From an uncultured Bacteroidales bacterium (GTDB lineage Bacteria > Bacteroidota > Bacteroidia > Bacteroidales > F082), in assembly GCA_947303395.1 (NCBI GenBank), contig CAMYYD010000001.1:186001-250000 (forward strand): a stretch of 64,000 nt of DNA. The letters run 5' to 3'. The translations under genes and the position numbers were made by a program. Below are positions 1 to 8,191 of the stretch, one piece after another. Numbering within the stretch: the stretch's first letter is position 1; every line of letters starts with the position of its first letter. The notes beneath the pieces were generated by a model. The model was not told the DNA's origin. It searched no databases and saw only the letters and a list, made by a program, of their open reading frames with translations.

Positions 1-1479
1 GAAGTTGGTTGATGCCACCTGATAAGCACGGATGTTGTAGACGTTCTTCATCATGAGGTTCCACATCGGCATCTTGGTGTTGATGGTTGTGCTCTTCAAC
101 ATTTTGGTTGTCAAGAGGTTGGGCTCTTGGATGCCTTGGTCGGAGAACTCACCGACTTGGAACACACCCTCTTGTCCGATTACTGTGTATTGATATGCGA
201 CAGCGAGAGTCTGGTTTGCGTTGAGCGTGACATTCAAAGTGATGAAACCCAACTTGCTGTTGAGGAAATATTCGTTTGTTGACAGCTTTCTTGCCTTCTG
301 GATTTTCTCGAAGTCGCGGCCTGAAGTGTAGCCTTGTTCGGTGAGGTAAGCCGTGACGGTGTTGAGGTTGCGGATCTGCGTCGTGTCCATGTTTTGGACG
401 AGGTCGTTGACAGAGTTGTCAGGATAGGCTTCGCCGGTGAAAACATTGGAATGGACTTTGTTGGTGTTGTAAATCCATTCTTCTTTACCTTCGCCTAAGT
501 CGGTGAATGCCACGATGTTACGACAGTTCTCGTAGTTAGAGTTGGTGTTCGTCACCCAAACTTCAATCTTTGTGATGTTGATGTCGGATGTCACCGTCGG
601 TAAGGTGGCGAGTGCCGCCTCATAATGGTCGCGGAAATACTGGCTCAGGAAGAAGTGTCTATTCTCTTCATAATCAATGGCTTCGAGTTCGAATTCCTGA
701 GTAAGGGCACCGCCGTTAACAGCGATGTTCTGTGTCTCACTTTCCTGATATGAAGCGATGGCTGTGACCGTCGTCTTGCCGAATTTCAGCTTGGTCTTAA
801 AACCGAAAAGTGATTGAGTACCTGTGATTAAGGTGCTCTGCAGAGGCATGCTGACGTTACCGGCCTCGATGAGTTGAAGAATGTCGTCCTCGTCGCCTTC
901 GTATTTCAGGGTGAACTTGTTTTCAAACGAGAACTGAGTCTTGGTGTTGTAGCTCATCTTGAACTGAATCTTCTCGCCGATTTTTGCAGAAGCGCTGAGT
1001 TGGATGTTCTCGTTGAAGTCGAAGTTTGTTGTGCGCTGTTGTGCTACGGTTAATGACGGGTCGCGGCGACGCTGGTATTTCACGCCGAATGTCACGTCGG
1101 CCGAACCTTGCAGCTTGATGTCGATGGTGTTACTGCCGAAGATCTTGTCGAAGACCTTGCCACCAACGTAAATCGGAGGAATCAGGGAGTTGCCGTTGCT
1201 GTTGCCCATCGACGACTCGCGACGGTCTTTCCAGTAATTCTTGATAGCCTGTTTCTGGACATAGTCGGAATACTGCTCCTGTGTCATGTAGACCGGGTCC
1301 TGATAGGTGAAATCACCGACTTTGCTGACGAAGATATACTGTCCGGTGACCGGGTCGTACTCGATTGTGCGGGTGACGTTCGACGGCTCTTTGAGTTCTA
1401 TGCCCGACTGCGCTTGGGCGTTAAAGCCTATGCAGACCAGCGATAATGTTAAAATATATATTAACTTCCTGATAATCAT
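1..1479 (-). CDS. sprA: T9SS outer-membrane translocon protein SprA (N-terminal part, cut by window edge)
   Basis: SprA (Sov) is the giant outer-membrane beta-barrel through which T9SS cargo leaves the periplasm. The reading frame is open from an ATG at 1479 to the window edge: 493 codons, while the full family protein is over 2,000 residues. I see a signal peptide ending near AQAQ (about residue 23) and then family-like text including FGSNTIDIKLQGSADVTFG, YQRRRDPSLT and a FNENIQLSASAKIGEKIQ stretch. It starts 10 bases after the ruvA stop on the same strand; ruvA-sprA adjacency is common in Bacteroidota. The two T9SS cargo proteins elsewhere in the window fit a working system. An earlier ATG at 1484 runs into a stop at once. 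Confidence 0.93.
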   Translation of the reverse strand, partial: MIIRKLIYILTLSLVCIGFNAQAQSGIELKEPSNVTRTIEYDPVTGQYIFVSKVGDFTYQDPVYMTQEQYSDYVQKQAIKNYWKDRRESSMGNSNGNSLIPPIYVGGKVFDKIFGSNTIDIKLQGSADVTFGVKYQRRRDPSLTVAQQRTTNFDFNENIQLSASAKIGEKIQFKMSYNTKTQFSFENKFTLKYEGDEDDILQLIEAGNVSMPLQSTLITGTQSLFGFKTKLKFGKTTVTAIASYQESETQNIAVNGGALTQEFELEAIDYEENRHFFLSQYFRDHYEAALATLPTVTSDINITKIEVWVTNTNSNYENCRNIVAFTDLGEGKEEWIYNTNKVHSNVFTGEAYPDNSVNDLVQNMDTTQIRNLNTVTAYLTEQGYTSGRDFEKIQKARKLSTNEYFLNSKLGFITLNVTLNANQTLAVAYQYTVIGQEGVFQVGEFSDQGIQEPNLLTTKMLKSTTINTKMPMWNLMMKNVYNIRAYQVASTNF

Positions 1480-1489
1480 ACCATTATGT

Positions 1490-2071
1490 TTACAAAAGCC
1501 TCAGCGACTCCTTGATGAGGTCCTCGACAGTAGGATTTTCCATCTGTTTGAGGAGTTTGTCAAGGGTCTTTTCGATACTTGCTTTGTTGAAACCTAAGAC
1601 CATTAATGCTGATAACGCTTCATCTTTCAATGTATTGTTTCCAAGTGAAGAAATTTCACCGCCCGCCTCAAGTTTTCCAACCTTGTCGTGAAGGTCGACC
1701 ACTATACGTTGGGCAGTCTTGGCGCCAATGCCTTTCACTCCTTGTATCATTCGGATGTTGTTTGTCGCGATGGCATCGACGGCCTCTTTCACTGTCATTG
1801 ACGACAAAATGAGGCGGGCGGTGTTGCATCCCACTCCCGACACCGTGATAAGCTGAAGGAAAAGCTCTCGCTCGGCTTCGGTGTAGAATCCATACAAAGT
1901 ATGAGCGTCTTCACGTATTGCGAGGTGCACGAAAAGCTTCACGTGCTGCTGTTCGCCAATGGCCGTAAAGGTGTTCAAGGTAATGTTAATCAAATATCCA
2001 ATTCCTTGATTATCAAGCACTACGTAAGTTGGATTCTTCTCAACAACGGTTCCCGAAATGAAACTATACAT
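1490..2071 (-). CDS. ruvA: Holliday junction DNA helicase subunit RuvA
   Basis: RuvA binds four-way DNA junctions and recruits the RuvB motor for branch migration. At 193 residues it has the normal family size. The N-terminal OB fold spans about 1-63. Two helix-hairpin-helix motifs follow, VSGVGCNTARLIL (about 77-89) and VKGIGAKTAQRIV (about 112-124), and the C-terminal RuvB-binding domain begins near 148 (EALSALMVLGF). It is the first gene of a minus-strand unit with sprA and is divergent from the phosphofructokinase gene. A minus-strand -7 box TATTTTTG lies at 2102-2109. Confidence 0.97.
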   Translation of the reverse strand: MYSFISGTVVEKNPTYVVLDNQGIGYLINITLNTFTAIGEQQHVKLFVHLAIREDAHTLYGFYTEAERELFLQLITVSGVGCNTARLILSSMTVKEAVDAIATNNIRMIQGVKGIGAKTAQRIVVDLHDKVGKLEAGGEISSLGNNTLKDEALSALMVLGFNKASIEKTLDKLLKQMENPTVEDLIKESLRLL

Positions 2072-2144
2072 ATCAAAAATTGCCTATTATCTTTAAACTT
2101 GCAAAAATAGTAAAAATTTCGGTATGAAAAACGAATATTTTTTG

Positions 2145-2174
2145 TTTGTTTTTAAAAGTATTTTTGTAACTTTG
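2145..2174 (+). promoter_or_regulatory. Bacteroidota promoter for the PPi-PFK gene
   Basis: A -33 TTTG (2145-2148) is followed after 18 bases by TAACTTTG (2167-2174), an exact match to the Bacteroidota -7 consensus TAnnTTTG. It lies 20 bases before the ATG. Confidence 0.7.
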
Positions 2175-2194
2175 CAAGGATAAATTTTAAAAAT

Positions 2195-3415
2195 ATGAAA
2201 TCAATTGTTATTCTCGCCGGCGGCGGTCCGGCACCAGGCATCAACACGGTGGTGAGCACTGTGGCAAAGACATTTTTAAACGACGGTTTCCGCGTGATCG
2301 GACTCCACGAAGGATATAAAAACCTGTTCAAACCTAACCCGAGGACTGTTGACATCGACTTTCTTTATGCCGACCAGATCATGAGGATGGGTGGCTCGGC
2401 GCTGCAGATGAGCCGTTACAAACCGAAAGACGAGGAGTTTAACATTGATTTCTTTGTGAAAAACGATGTGAATCTGCTTGTGACAATCGGTGGCGACGAT
2501 ACCGCTTCGACAGCGAATCGTATCTCTAAGTTCTTGATGAAGAATAACGTACACGTTCAGAACATTCACGTGCCGAAGACTATTGATAATGACCTTCCGT
2601 TGCCAGAAGGCAGCCCGACATTCGGATATTATTCAGCAAAAGAGGCTGGCGTGAAGATTTTGCAGACCGTTTACGAAGATGCTCGCACCAGCGGCAACTG
2701 GTTTGTGGTGTCGGCAATGGGTCGTGAGGCTGGTCACCTGGCATTCGGCATGGGCTATGCCTGCCATTACCCGATGATCATCATACCGGAGATGTTCTAC
2801 AAAACAGAGGTCACTTTCGACAAGATTTTGCGACTCATCATCAGCTCAATGATTAAGCGTAAGATGTTGGGTATCAACTATGGCGTGGCGAGCGTTTCAG
2901 AAGGCGTTTTCCACTTCATGACAGATGAGGAGATTCAGAATTCAGGTGTGAACTTTACCTACGACGAGCACGGACATCCGGAGCTTGGTAATGTTAGTAA
3001 GGCTCACATTTTCAATATGTTACTGCAGCAGCGCTTGAAACTTCTCGGCTTGAACATCAAGAGCCGTCCGGTGGAAGTAGGTTATGAAATCCGTTGTGTC
3101 GATCCATGCGCTTTCGATTTGCAATATTGCTCAATCCTCGGCTACGGCGTGAAGAAGCTGTTCGACATGGGCATCACAGGCGCCATGGTCACTGCCGACC
3201 CGAAAGGACAGGTCAGTCCGCTGTATCTGAAGGATGTCGAGGACGAAAACGGCAAGGTGAAACCACGTTTGGTAAACATGCAGGGCGAGAAGGCGAAACT
3301 GGTGTTCAACCACTGCATGCAGTACATCACTCCAGCCGACTACGAGGGCGCGAAGAAATACGTTGAAAACCCGGCGGAATACGATTTCAGAAAGATTCTG
3401 AACTGGGCGGAATAG
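2195..3415 (+). CDS. pfp: Pyrophosphate-type 6-phosphofructokinase
   Basis: Phosphorylates fructose 6-phosphate at the committed step of glycolysis. The phosphate-donor loop reads GGDDT (99-103) and the active-site segment PKTIDND (127-133). In this superfamily the second Asp and the Lys mark PPi users, where ATP enzymes have GGDGS and PGTIDND, so PPi dependence (reversible, ATP-saving) is inferred. The 406-residue length fits the group with insertions in the C-terminal half. A good -7 box lies just upstream. The stop codon TAG (3413-3415) is the first TAG of a heptamer array. It faces the convergent aspartate kinase gene. Confidence 0.93.
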   Translation: MKSIVILAGGGPAPGINTVVSTVAKTFLNDGFRVIGLHEGYKNLFKPNPRTVDIDFLYADQIMRMGGSALQMSRYKPKDEEFNIDFFVKNDVNLLVTIGGDDTASTANRISKFLMKNNVHVQNIHVPKTIDNDLPLPEGSPTFGYYSAKEAGVKILQTVYEDARTSGNWFVVSAMGREAGHLAFGMGYACHYPMIIIPEMFYKTEVTFDKILRLIISSMIKRKMLGINYGVASVSEGVFHFMTDEEIQNSGVNFTYDEHGHPELGNVSKAHIFNMLLQQRLKLLGLNIKSRPVEVGYEIRCVDPCAFDLQYCSILGYGVKKLFDMGITGAMVTADPKGQVSPLYLKDVEDENGKVKPRLVNMQGEKAKLVFNHCMQYITPADYEGAKKYVENPAEYDFRKILNWAE

Positions 3416-3457
3416 ACTTTAGACCTTAGACTTTAGTCTTTAGACATTAGATATTAG
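3413..3457. repeat. Period-7 TAG repeat array starting at the pfp stop codon
   Basis: Six consecutive heptamers TAGACTT, TAGACCT, TAGACTT, TAGTCTT, TAGACAT, TAGATAT and a final TAG. The first TAG is the pfp stop. As 7 is not a multiple of 3, successive TAGs fall in all three frames, and the reverse strand carries TAA in the same way. The array runs directly into the palindrome at 3457. Confidence 0.85.
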
Positions 3458-3481
3458 TAGGGACGAAAGGTTTTTCGTCCC
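3457..3481. repeat. Dispersed palindrome (GTAGGG family), copy 1
   Basis: GTAGGGACGAAA, a short GG centre, then TTTTTCGTCCC. The arms GGGACGAAA/TTTCGTCCC pair perfectly and a T-run follows. It lies between the convergent pfp and aspartate kinase genes, so it could serve as a two-way terminator. Confidence 0.8.
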
Positions 3482-3488
3482 AATTTTT

Positions 3489-4757
3489 TTATGATATCAC
3501 CAATTGCAGCGTGCTGCGGCTCCTTTGTTCCACGAAAACCTCTTTCCCTTTTATGAATTCTTTTTCGATGCCGTTTTTGTAGTGGCGGATAGTGAAGAGT
3601 TGTAGGCCGTTGTTGTATCGGATGATGAACGACTGCTCGAGGGCGGCGATGAGCTGAGTGAGTTTGCGCTCGTTCTCGTCGAAGCAGATGGAGAGGTTCA
3701 AGGCTGAGGTCTGAATCATGTTGGCATGGATGTTTAGCTCGTTGAGCATCGCGAAGAGGATGCCGAGGTTCTGCTCGTTCATGAAGGAATAGTCGCGCGG
3801 ACGAATCGTCACAAGTGTTTGATTGTCTTTAACTATGAACGACGGGATGTATTTGATAAATTCGTCGCTGCCATCGACGATTGTCGGCTCGAGTGAGGCA
3901 TCAAGGAAACAGCGCACTTTCAGTGGGATGTTCTTGTTTTGCAGAGGTTTGGTGGTCTTCGGGTGCAGCACAGTGGCGCCGTAAAACGTCAACTCGGTGG
4001 CTTCAGAGTAGGAGAGATGCGGAATCTTCTCGGTGTGCTCGAAGCGTTTCGGGTCGGCGTTGCGTACTCCGTCGACATCTTTCCAGACTGATAACTCTTT
4101 GGCGTTCAGCAGGTTGGCAAAGATGGCACCGGTGTAGTCGGAGCCTTCGCGACCGAGGGTCGTTGTCACCACAGGCTTCGTCGACGAGCCGATGAAACCT
4201 TGCGTGATGTACATCGTGCCATCGTGTTCCTCCTGAAGTTTCTGAATCCTAAGACGACTTTCGTCGAAATCGACATTCGCTGCACGGAAAGTATGGTCTG
4301 TGACGATATATTGCCGAGCGTCAAGGAGTTTGTTGGCGATGCCGTTATCGTTAAGATATGCTGAAATGATGGTCGTCGACAGCATCTCGCCGAAGCTGAT
4401 GGTCTGGTCGTACTGATAATCATAGTCGTAACCCGTTTCCTGCAGGTTGAGGTACAAATCCAAAAACAAATTTGTAACTGCTTCAAACACAGGATGTTCG
4501 GAGTTTTCATTGAAAAGTTCGAGCATGATTTTCTCGTGATATTCCATGAGATCTTTCAGGGCGCTTATCTCAAGATGACCGTCAGCATCACGGAATTCCT
4601 TGAGCACTTTTTCTATGCCGTTTGTCGTCTTTCCCATTGCTGAGATGACGAGCATCAAATCGCTACGGTCCTCATTTTCAAGGATATGCTTGAGATTCCT
4701 AACTGCATCAGCGTCTTTAACTGACGCGCCTCCGAACTTAAAAACACGATTAATCAT
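3489..4757 (-). CDS. lysC: Aspartate kinase (monofunctional)
   Basis: Phosphorylates aspartate, the first step towards lysine, threonine, methionine and diaminopimelate. The N-terminal KFGGASV (7-13) is the amino-acid kinase signature, GREGSDYTGA is the conserved substrate/nucleotide loop, and the last ~130 residues contain an ACT-like regulatory region (MNEQNLGILFAMLNELNIHA). At 422 residues it is a single-function enzyme with no homoserine dehydrogenase fused. It stands alone, convergent with pfp; its 3' end is separated from pfp only by repeats. The exact feedback ligand cannot be read from the sequence. Confidence 0.93.
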   Translation of the reverse strand: MINRVFKFGGASVKDADAVRNLKHILENEDRSDLMLVISAMGKTTNGIEKVLKEFRDADGHLEISALKDLMEYHEKIMLELFNENSEHPVFEAVTNLFLDLYLNLQETGYDYDYQYDQTISFGEMLSTTIISAYLNDNGIANKLLDARQYIVTDHTFRAANVDFDESRLRIQKLQEEHDGTMYITQGFIGSSTKPVVTTTLGREGSDYTGAIFANLLNAKELSVWKDVDGVRNADPKRFEHTEKIPHLSYSEATELTFYGATVLHPKTTKPLQNKNIPLKVRCFLDASLEPTIVDGSDEFIKYIPSFIVKDNQTLVTIRPRDYSFMNEQNLGILFAMLNELNIHANMIQTSALNLSICFDENERKLTQLIAALEQSFIIRYNNGLQLFTIRHYKNGIEKEFIKGKEVFVEQRSRSTLQLVIS

Positions 4758-4798
4758 GACGAAATTTTATAAAATAACGTCACAAAAATAGGAAAATT

Positions 4799-5806
4799 TT
4801 ACAAAAACGTTAAGAAATCTTCGTAATTCTTTTGAAGAAGTGTCGGGGTGTCAAGGCCGTAAGGGCATTTTTTCTTGCACTGACCGCAGTGGAGACAGCC
4901 TTTCACCTTCTCCATTTTCTCTTTGTACTCCTCGCCAAGATAAACGCTAAGCGGGGCGCGACGCAGATAGAGGCTCATTCGGGCGCAATCGGGGATGTAG
5001 ATTCCGGCAGGGCAGGGCAGACAGTATCCGCAGCCACGGCAGAAGTCGCCAGAAAGTTCTTCCTTGTCTTTGTTGACCTTTGCCCAGCGTTCTTCAGTCA
5101 TCGCAGGAGGATTTGTCTGATATGAAATGAACTCGTCGAGCTCCGATTCTTTTTGAACGCCCCAAATCGGCAGGACGTGTTCATATTGGTTTAAAAATGC
5201 GTAAGCTGTCGCTGAATCGGTAATCAAGCCGCCAGAGAGAGCTTTCATGCAGATAAATCCCATGTCGGCCTTTTTGCACATCTCCACAATCTCCAAATCC
5301 TTGTCAGACGCGAGATATGAAAACGGAAACTGTAAAGTCTCGTAAAGTCCTGATTCTATTGCTTCTTTCGCAATTTTCTGTCTGTGGTTTGTGATTCCAA
5401 TATGACGAATTTTACCTTGTTTCTGTGCCTCGAGTATTGCCTCGTAAAGTCCGGTACCGTCGCCTGGTTTAGGACAAAAAGCGGGGTTGTGAAACTGGTA
5501 TAGGTCGATGTAGTCTGTCTTAAGCAGTCTGAGGCTTGTTTCGAGGTCTTTCCAGAAGTTTTCGACGGTAGTGGCGCCTGTTTTTGTCGCGATGATAATC
5601 TTGTCGCGCATGCCTTCGAAGGCGTATCCCATCTTCTCTTCGCTGTCGGTGTAAAAACGTGCGGTGTCGAAGTAGGTGATGCCGTTGTCGTATGCTTTTC
5701 GCATCAGATATGCTGCCTCTTCCTTCGAGATACGCTGTATCGGCAGCGCCCCGAAGCCGTTTTTGTTTACGACGAAACCTGTCTTGCCAAGGACTACCTT
5801 ATCCAT
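4799..5806 (-). CDS. Aldo/keto reductase with C-terminal 4Fe-4S ferredoxin domain
   Basis: An AKR-superfamily TIM barrel (about 1-240) fused to a bacterial ferredoxin-like tail. The AKR catalytic tetrad is visible: D47 (FDTA), Y52 (RFYTDSEE), K75 (ATKTG) and H106 (YQFHN). The tail holds two cysteine clusters, CRGCGYCLPCPAG near 254-266 and CLHCGQCKKKCPYG near 306-319, expected to bind two 4Fe-4S clusters. Such fusions are common in anaerobes; the substrate is not known. It sits 10 bases downstream of the Gate-domain membrane protein on the same strand and is probably co-transcribed with it. Confidence 0.9.
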   Translation of the reverse strand: MDKVVLGKTGFVVNKNGFGALPIQRISKEEAAYLMRKAYDNGITYFDTARFYTDSEEKMGYAFEGMRDKIIIATKTGATTVENFWKDLETSLRLLKTDYIDLYQFHNPAFCPKPGDGTGLYEAILEAQKQGKIRHIGITNHRQKIAKEAIESGLYETLQFPFSYLASDKDLEIVEMCKKADMGFICMKALSGGLITDSATAYAFLNQYEHVLPIWGVQKESELDEFISYQTNPPAMTEERWAKVNKDKEELSGDFCRGCGYCLPCPAGIYIPDCARMSLYLRRAPLSVYLGEEYKEKMEKVKGCLHCGQCKKKCPYGLDTPTLLQKNYEDFLTFL

Positions 5807-5816
5807 TTCTTTAAAT

Positions 5817-6965
5817 TTAGAAAATGAATGCTAATAAAACGTAGATCCAGTGCGCCGAGATGCCTGCCACGAGTCCGCCAATGGTGTGAGCGCCGATGGC
5901 CTTAGGGATGAGCTCGCGGTGACCGAGTGAGTCGAGCATGGCGGTGTGTGTGCTTAGGAATCCGCTCCAGCACATTCCGATGGCTGTGCATACTGCGATG
6001 GCGTTGTTGTTGATGATGCCTTCAGCGATGAATTTCGGGAGAAGACCGAGAGCAGCGCCGACAGCACCTAATGAGGTGATCGGGAACGCCACAAGCTCAG
6101 GATTTTGGAATCCGAAGAGCCAGTCGAAAATGAAGTCGATTTTGCCAGCGAGATAAGGCAAAACAGGCACGCCTTCGTATGCCACGCCGCTGTATGCACC
6201 GCCGACTGCCGGACCGAATGTGAGCATCATCACTATCGTAGAGATGATGAGCACGCCTGGGATGATAGCCAGTCCGATTGCCACGCCTTCCTTACCGCCG
6301 TCGAGGATAGCATCGAGGAAACGCATGAAAGCATTGCCTTTCGACTTGAATGAGATCTGCTGTTCGTCGCCGCCTTCAGGCTCTTCTTCAGCGTCGAGTT
6401 CAGGATATGCCTTCAAAGTGAAACGCTGCATAAGCCTTGTTGAAACGATACTTCCGATGATTGCACCGAGCAATCCGACCAAGGCTCCTTTGAGGAAACC
6501 GAGACCGAGCATATAGAATATCACCACCAGGCCCATTCCGAAAGCTGTGCCGAAGTTGGTCAGCGAGGCAAGCTGGTATTTCTTGAAATAATGCGAGAAA
6601 TGTTTGTCTTTCGAGAGGGTGATGATGGCCGGATTATCTGACAAAAACGTGAGGATTCCGCCGAGAGCGGCCACTCCAGGGAGGTTGTAGATAGGCTTCA
6701 TCAAAGGACGCAGCACGTATTCGATGAGTCGCACCACGCCGAACTCGACCAGAAGCTTACCGAGAGCGCCAGATATGACGCACACTGCCATCAGGAAGAA
6801 GACGGTCTCCAAAAGGAGATGATAGGCTGTCTGCATGATGGTGTTCAGCATGTTGGCCGTGCCCATCCTGGTGCCGAGGAATCCAAAGAAAATAGCGAAA
6901 ATCGCGAGAAAGATACCTGCCTCGAGACGACGCTTACTTAAAAATTGCCATTGTCTTATTTTCAT
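5817..6965 (-). CDS. Gate (nucleoside-recognition) domain membrane protein
   Basis: A 382-residue polytopic inner-membrane protein with about eight to ten hydrophobic segments. The region around ILTFLSDNPAIITLSKD and the C-terminal FPITSLGAVGAALG resemble the Gate/nucleoside-recognition fold seen in SpoIIIA- and YjiH-like proteins; it looks like the CD0519/CD1768-type family. The substrate is unknown. It lies between a porin gene (10 bases upstream) and the ferredoxin-linked AKR (10 bases downstream), so the three probably form one unit; outer-membrane uptake followed by inner-membrane transport would fit, but is inference. Confidence 0.75.
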   Translation of the reverse strand: MKIRQWQFLSKRRLEAGIFLAIFAIFFGFLGTRMGTANMLNTIMQTAYHLLLETVFFLMAVCVISGALGKLLVEFGVVRLIEYVLRPLMKPIYNLPGVAALGGILTFLSDNPAIITLSKDKHFSHYFKKYQLASLTNFGTAFGMGLVVIFYMLGLGFLKGALVGLLGAIIGSIVSTRLMQRFTLKAYPELDAEEEPEGGDEQQISFKSKGNAFMRFLDAILDGGKEGVAIGLAIIPGVLIISTIVMMLTFGPAVGGAYSGVAYEGVPVLPYLAGKIDFIFDWLFGFQNPELVAFPITSLGAVGAALGLLPKFIAEGIINNNAIAVCTAIGMCWSGFLSTHTAMLDSLGHRELIPKAIGAHTIGGLVAGISAHWIYVLLAFIF

Positions 6966-6974
6966 AATGAAATT

Positions 6975-7997
6975 TTATTTGTCGATGAAATTCAAACGCC
7001 ATGTCAAACCTACGCTGGCTTGATAAAGCGTGTCTTCGCCTTTGGTGTCGTTGACTGCGAAGAAAGTGTGAATGCGTATGTCGTTTTTGCCTTTGATAGG
7101 GAAAAACTCCACTCCGCCGCCATAGGCTTTCACGTCGGTGCCAGGGAGAACATAAATGTTGTATGTCTTTGGTGAATCTTCCAATCCGAGATCCATTTCG
7201 TTGACGTCGTAGGTGGCTTTCAAGAAGAGATGAAGTCTGTTTTCCAAGAAATTAACTCCGATTTGACCGACGAAAGAGATATCGTCACCAATGAGATGAT
7301 CGTGCTGCTCAGAGGTGCGGTTGAAGAAGTCAAGATGACCGTCAACCGGACCGAATTTAAATGTCGTTCCAAGAGCTACTACATTGAGAAACTGGCCTTT
7401 GTGGTATTCATACATGTTGACTGAACAAACAGGACCGAAGTGCTTGAAATTGCCGCGCCAATGCACGCTGTAGTTATACAAACCGCTGTAAAGCCCTTCG
7501 CTGAAAGGCGAATTGGTGAACTGAAAAGTAAAGATATGATTGCCGTCGTTGGTGGTATATTGGAGATTTGTTCCGAACTGATAGCAGCTGAGATTCCACG
7601 AGATAGAGGCAAAATACACATCGATAGGGGCGAGGTCGTACTCAATGCCGCCCATTGCCACCACTTCTTTTCCTGCTGTCCAAGAAATGTTTTTCGTGAT
7701 ACGCCAGCCAAGGTAAAGATAATCGGTGGCATCAAAAAAATTGCTGATGCTGTTCATCTTATTCAAGCGCTGACGATATGCGTAGTAAAAATGCTCGTTC
7801 ATGTCGCCTTTCAGGATGAAGTTGAGGTATTTGCCTGTAAAACCTGACCAAGTGCTGTCGTGCTGGTTGAGGCAGTCGAAATCACCCCTGACTTCAAACT
7901 TCAAAGCGTTGATTCCGTAGTCGTTTTCCTTTGTCATCTGGGCGAAAACATTAGTTACGAACAATGACAAAGCGATTATTAAAAGATATTTTTTCAT
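6975..7997 (-). CDS. Outer-membrane porin-like beta-barrel protein (OprO/OprP type)
   Basis: About 340 residues with a clear signal peptide (MKKYLLIIALSLF to VFAQ). The mature chain has alternating beta-strand text rich in aromatics and ends in a strand (VGLTWRLNFIDK), typical of outer-membrane barrels. WTAGKEVVAMGGIEYD resembles phosphate-selective-porin-like proteins of Bacteroidota, though the solute cannot be told. I chose the ATG at 7997 because it starts the signal peptide. A longer open frame reaches 8057 but its extra codons come from the repeat at 8017-8119. It probably heads the unit with the Gate protein and AKR. Confidence 0.75.
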   Translation of the reverse strand: MKKYLLIIALSLFVTNVFAQMTKENDYGINALKFEVRGDFDCLNQHDSTWSGFTGKYLNFILKGDMNEHFYYAYRQRLNKMNSISNFFDATDYLYLGWRITKNISWTAGKEVVAMGGIEYDLAPIDVYFASISWNLSCYQFGTNLQYTTNDGNHIFTFQFTNSPFSEGLYSGLYNYSVHWRGNFKHFGPVCSVNMYEYHKGQFLNVVALGTTFKFGPVDGHLDFFNRTSEQHDHLIGDDISFVGQIGVNFLENRLHLFLKATYDVNEMDLGLEDSPKTYNIYVLPGTDVKAYGGGVEFFPIKGKNDIRIHTFFAVNDTKGEDTLYQASVGLTWRLNFIDK

Positions 7998-8016
7998 ATA
8001 AATAATTTTCATGTTT

Positions 8017-8119
8017 GTCATTTCTAGCGAAGTCGAGACCTGAGCTTGCGAAAGCATTCGCCGCAGGCGGATAAATCCTCAAAGATTTCTCCATTCCGCT
8101 TCTCTTCAGTCGAAATGAC
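8017..8119. repeat. Inverted-repeat intergenic element of about 103 bp
   Basis: Outer arms GTCATTTCTAGCGAAG (8017-8032) and the complement of CTTCAGTCGAAATGAC (8104-8119) match at 12 of 16 positions. The interior holds a smaller inverted pair around TTCGCCGCAGGCGGA. GTCATTTCGA-type repeats are widespread in Bacteroidota genomes. It fills most of the gap between the divergent porin and deoC genes. Confidence 0.7.
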
Positions 8120-8160
8120 GGAATTAATAAATTTCGCTGCAAAATTATGAAATTTTTTCC

Positions 8161-8168
8161 TATCTTTG
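8161..8168 (+). promoter_or_regulatory. -7 box of the deoC promoter
   Basis: TATCTTTG matches TAnnTTTG exactly and lies 23 bases before the deoC ATG. Confidence 0.6.
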
Positions 8169-8191
8169 CAAATCAATAAAAATATAAAATC

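Noticed and set aside
3413..3481. CRISPR-like repeats
   Set aside because: Units are 7 bases without spacers and no cas genes are near.
8017..8057. Upstream extension of the porin reading frame
   Set aside because: The added codons fall in the inverted-repeat element and precede a clean signal-peptide start at 7997.
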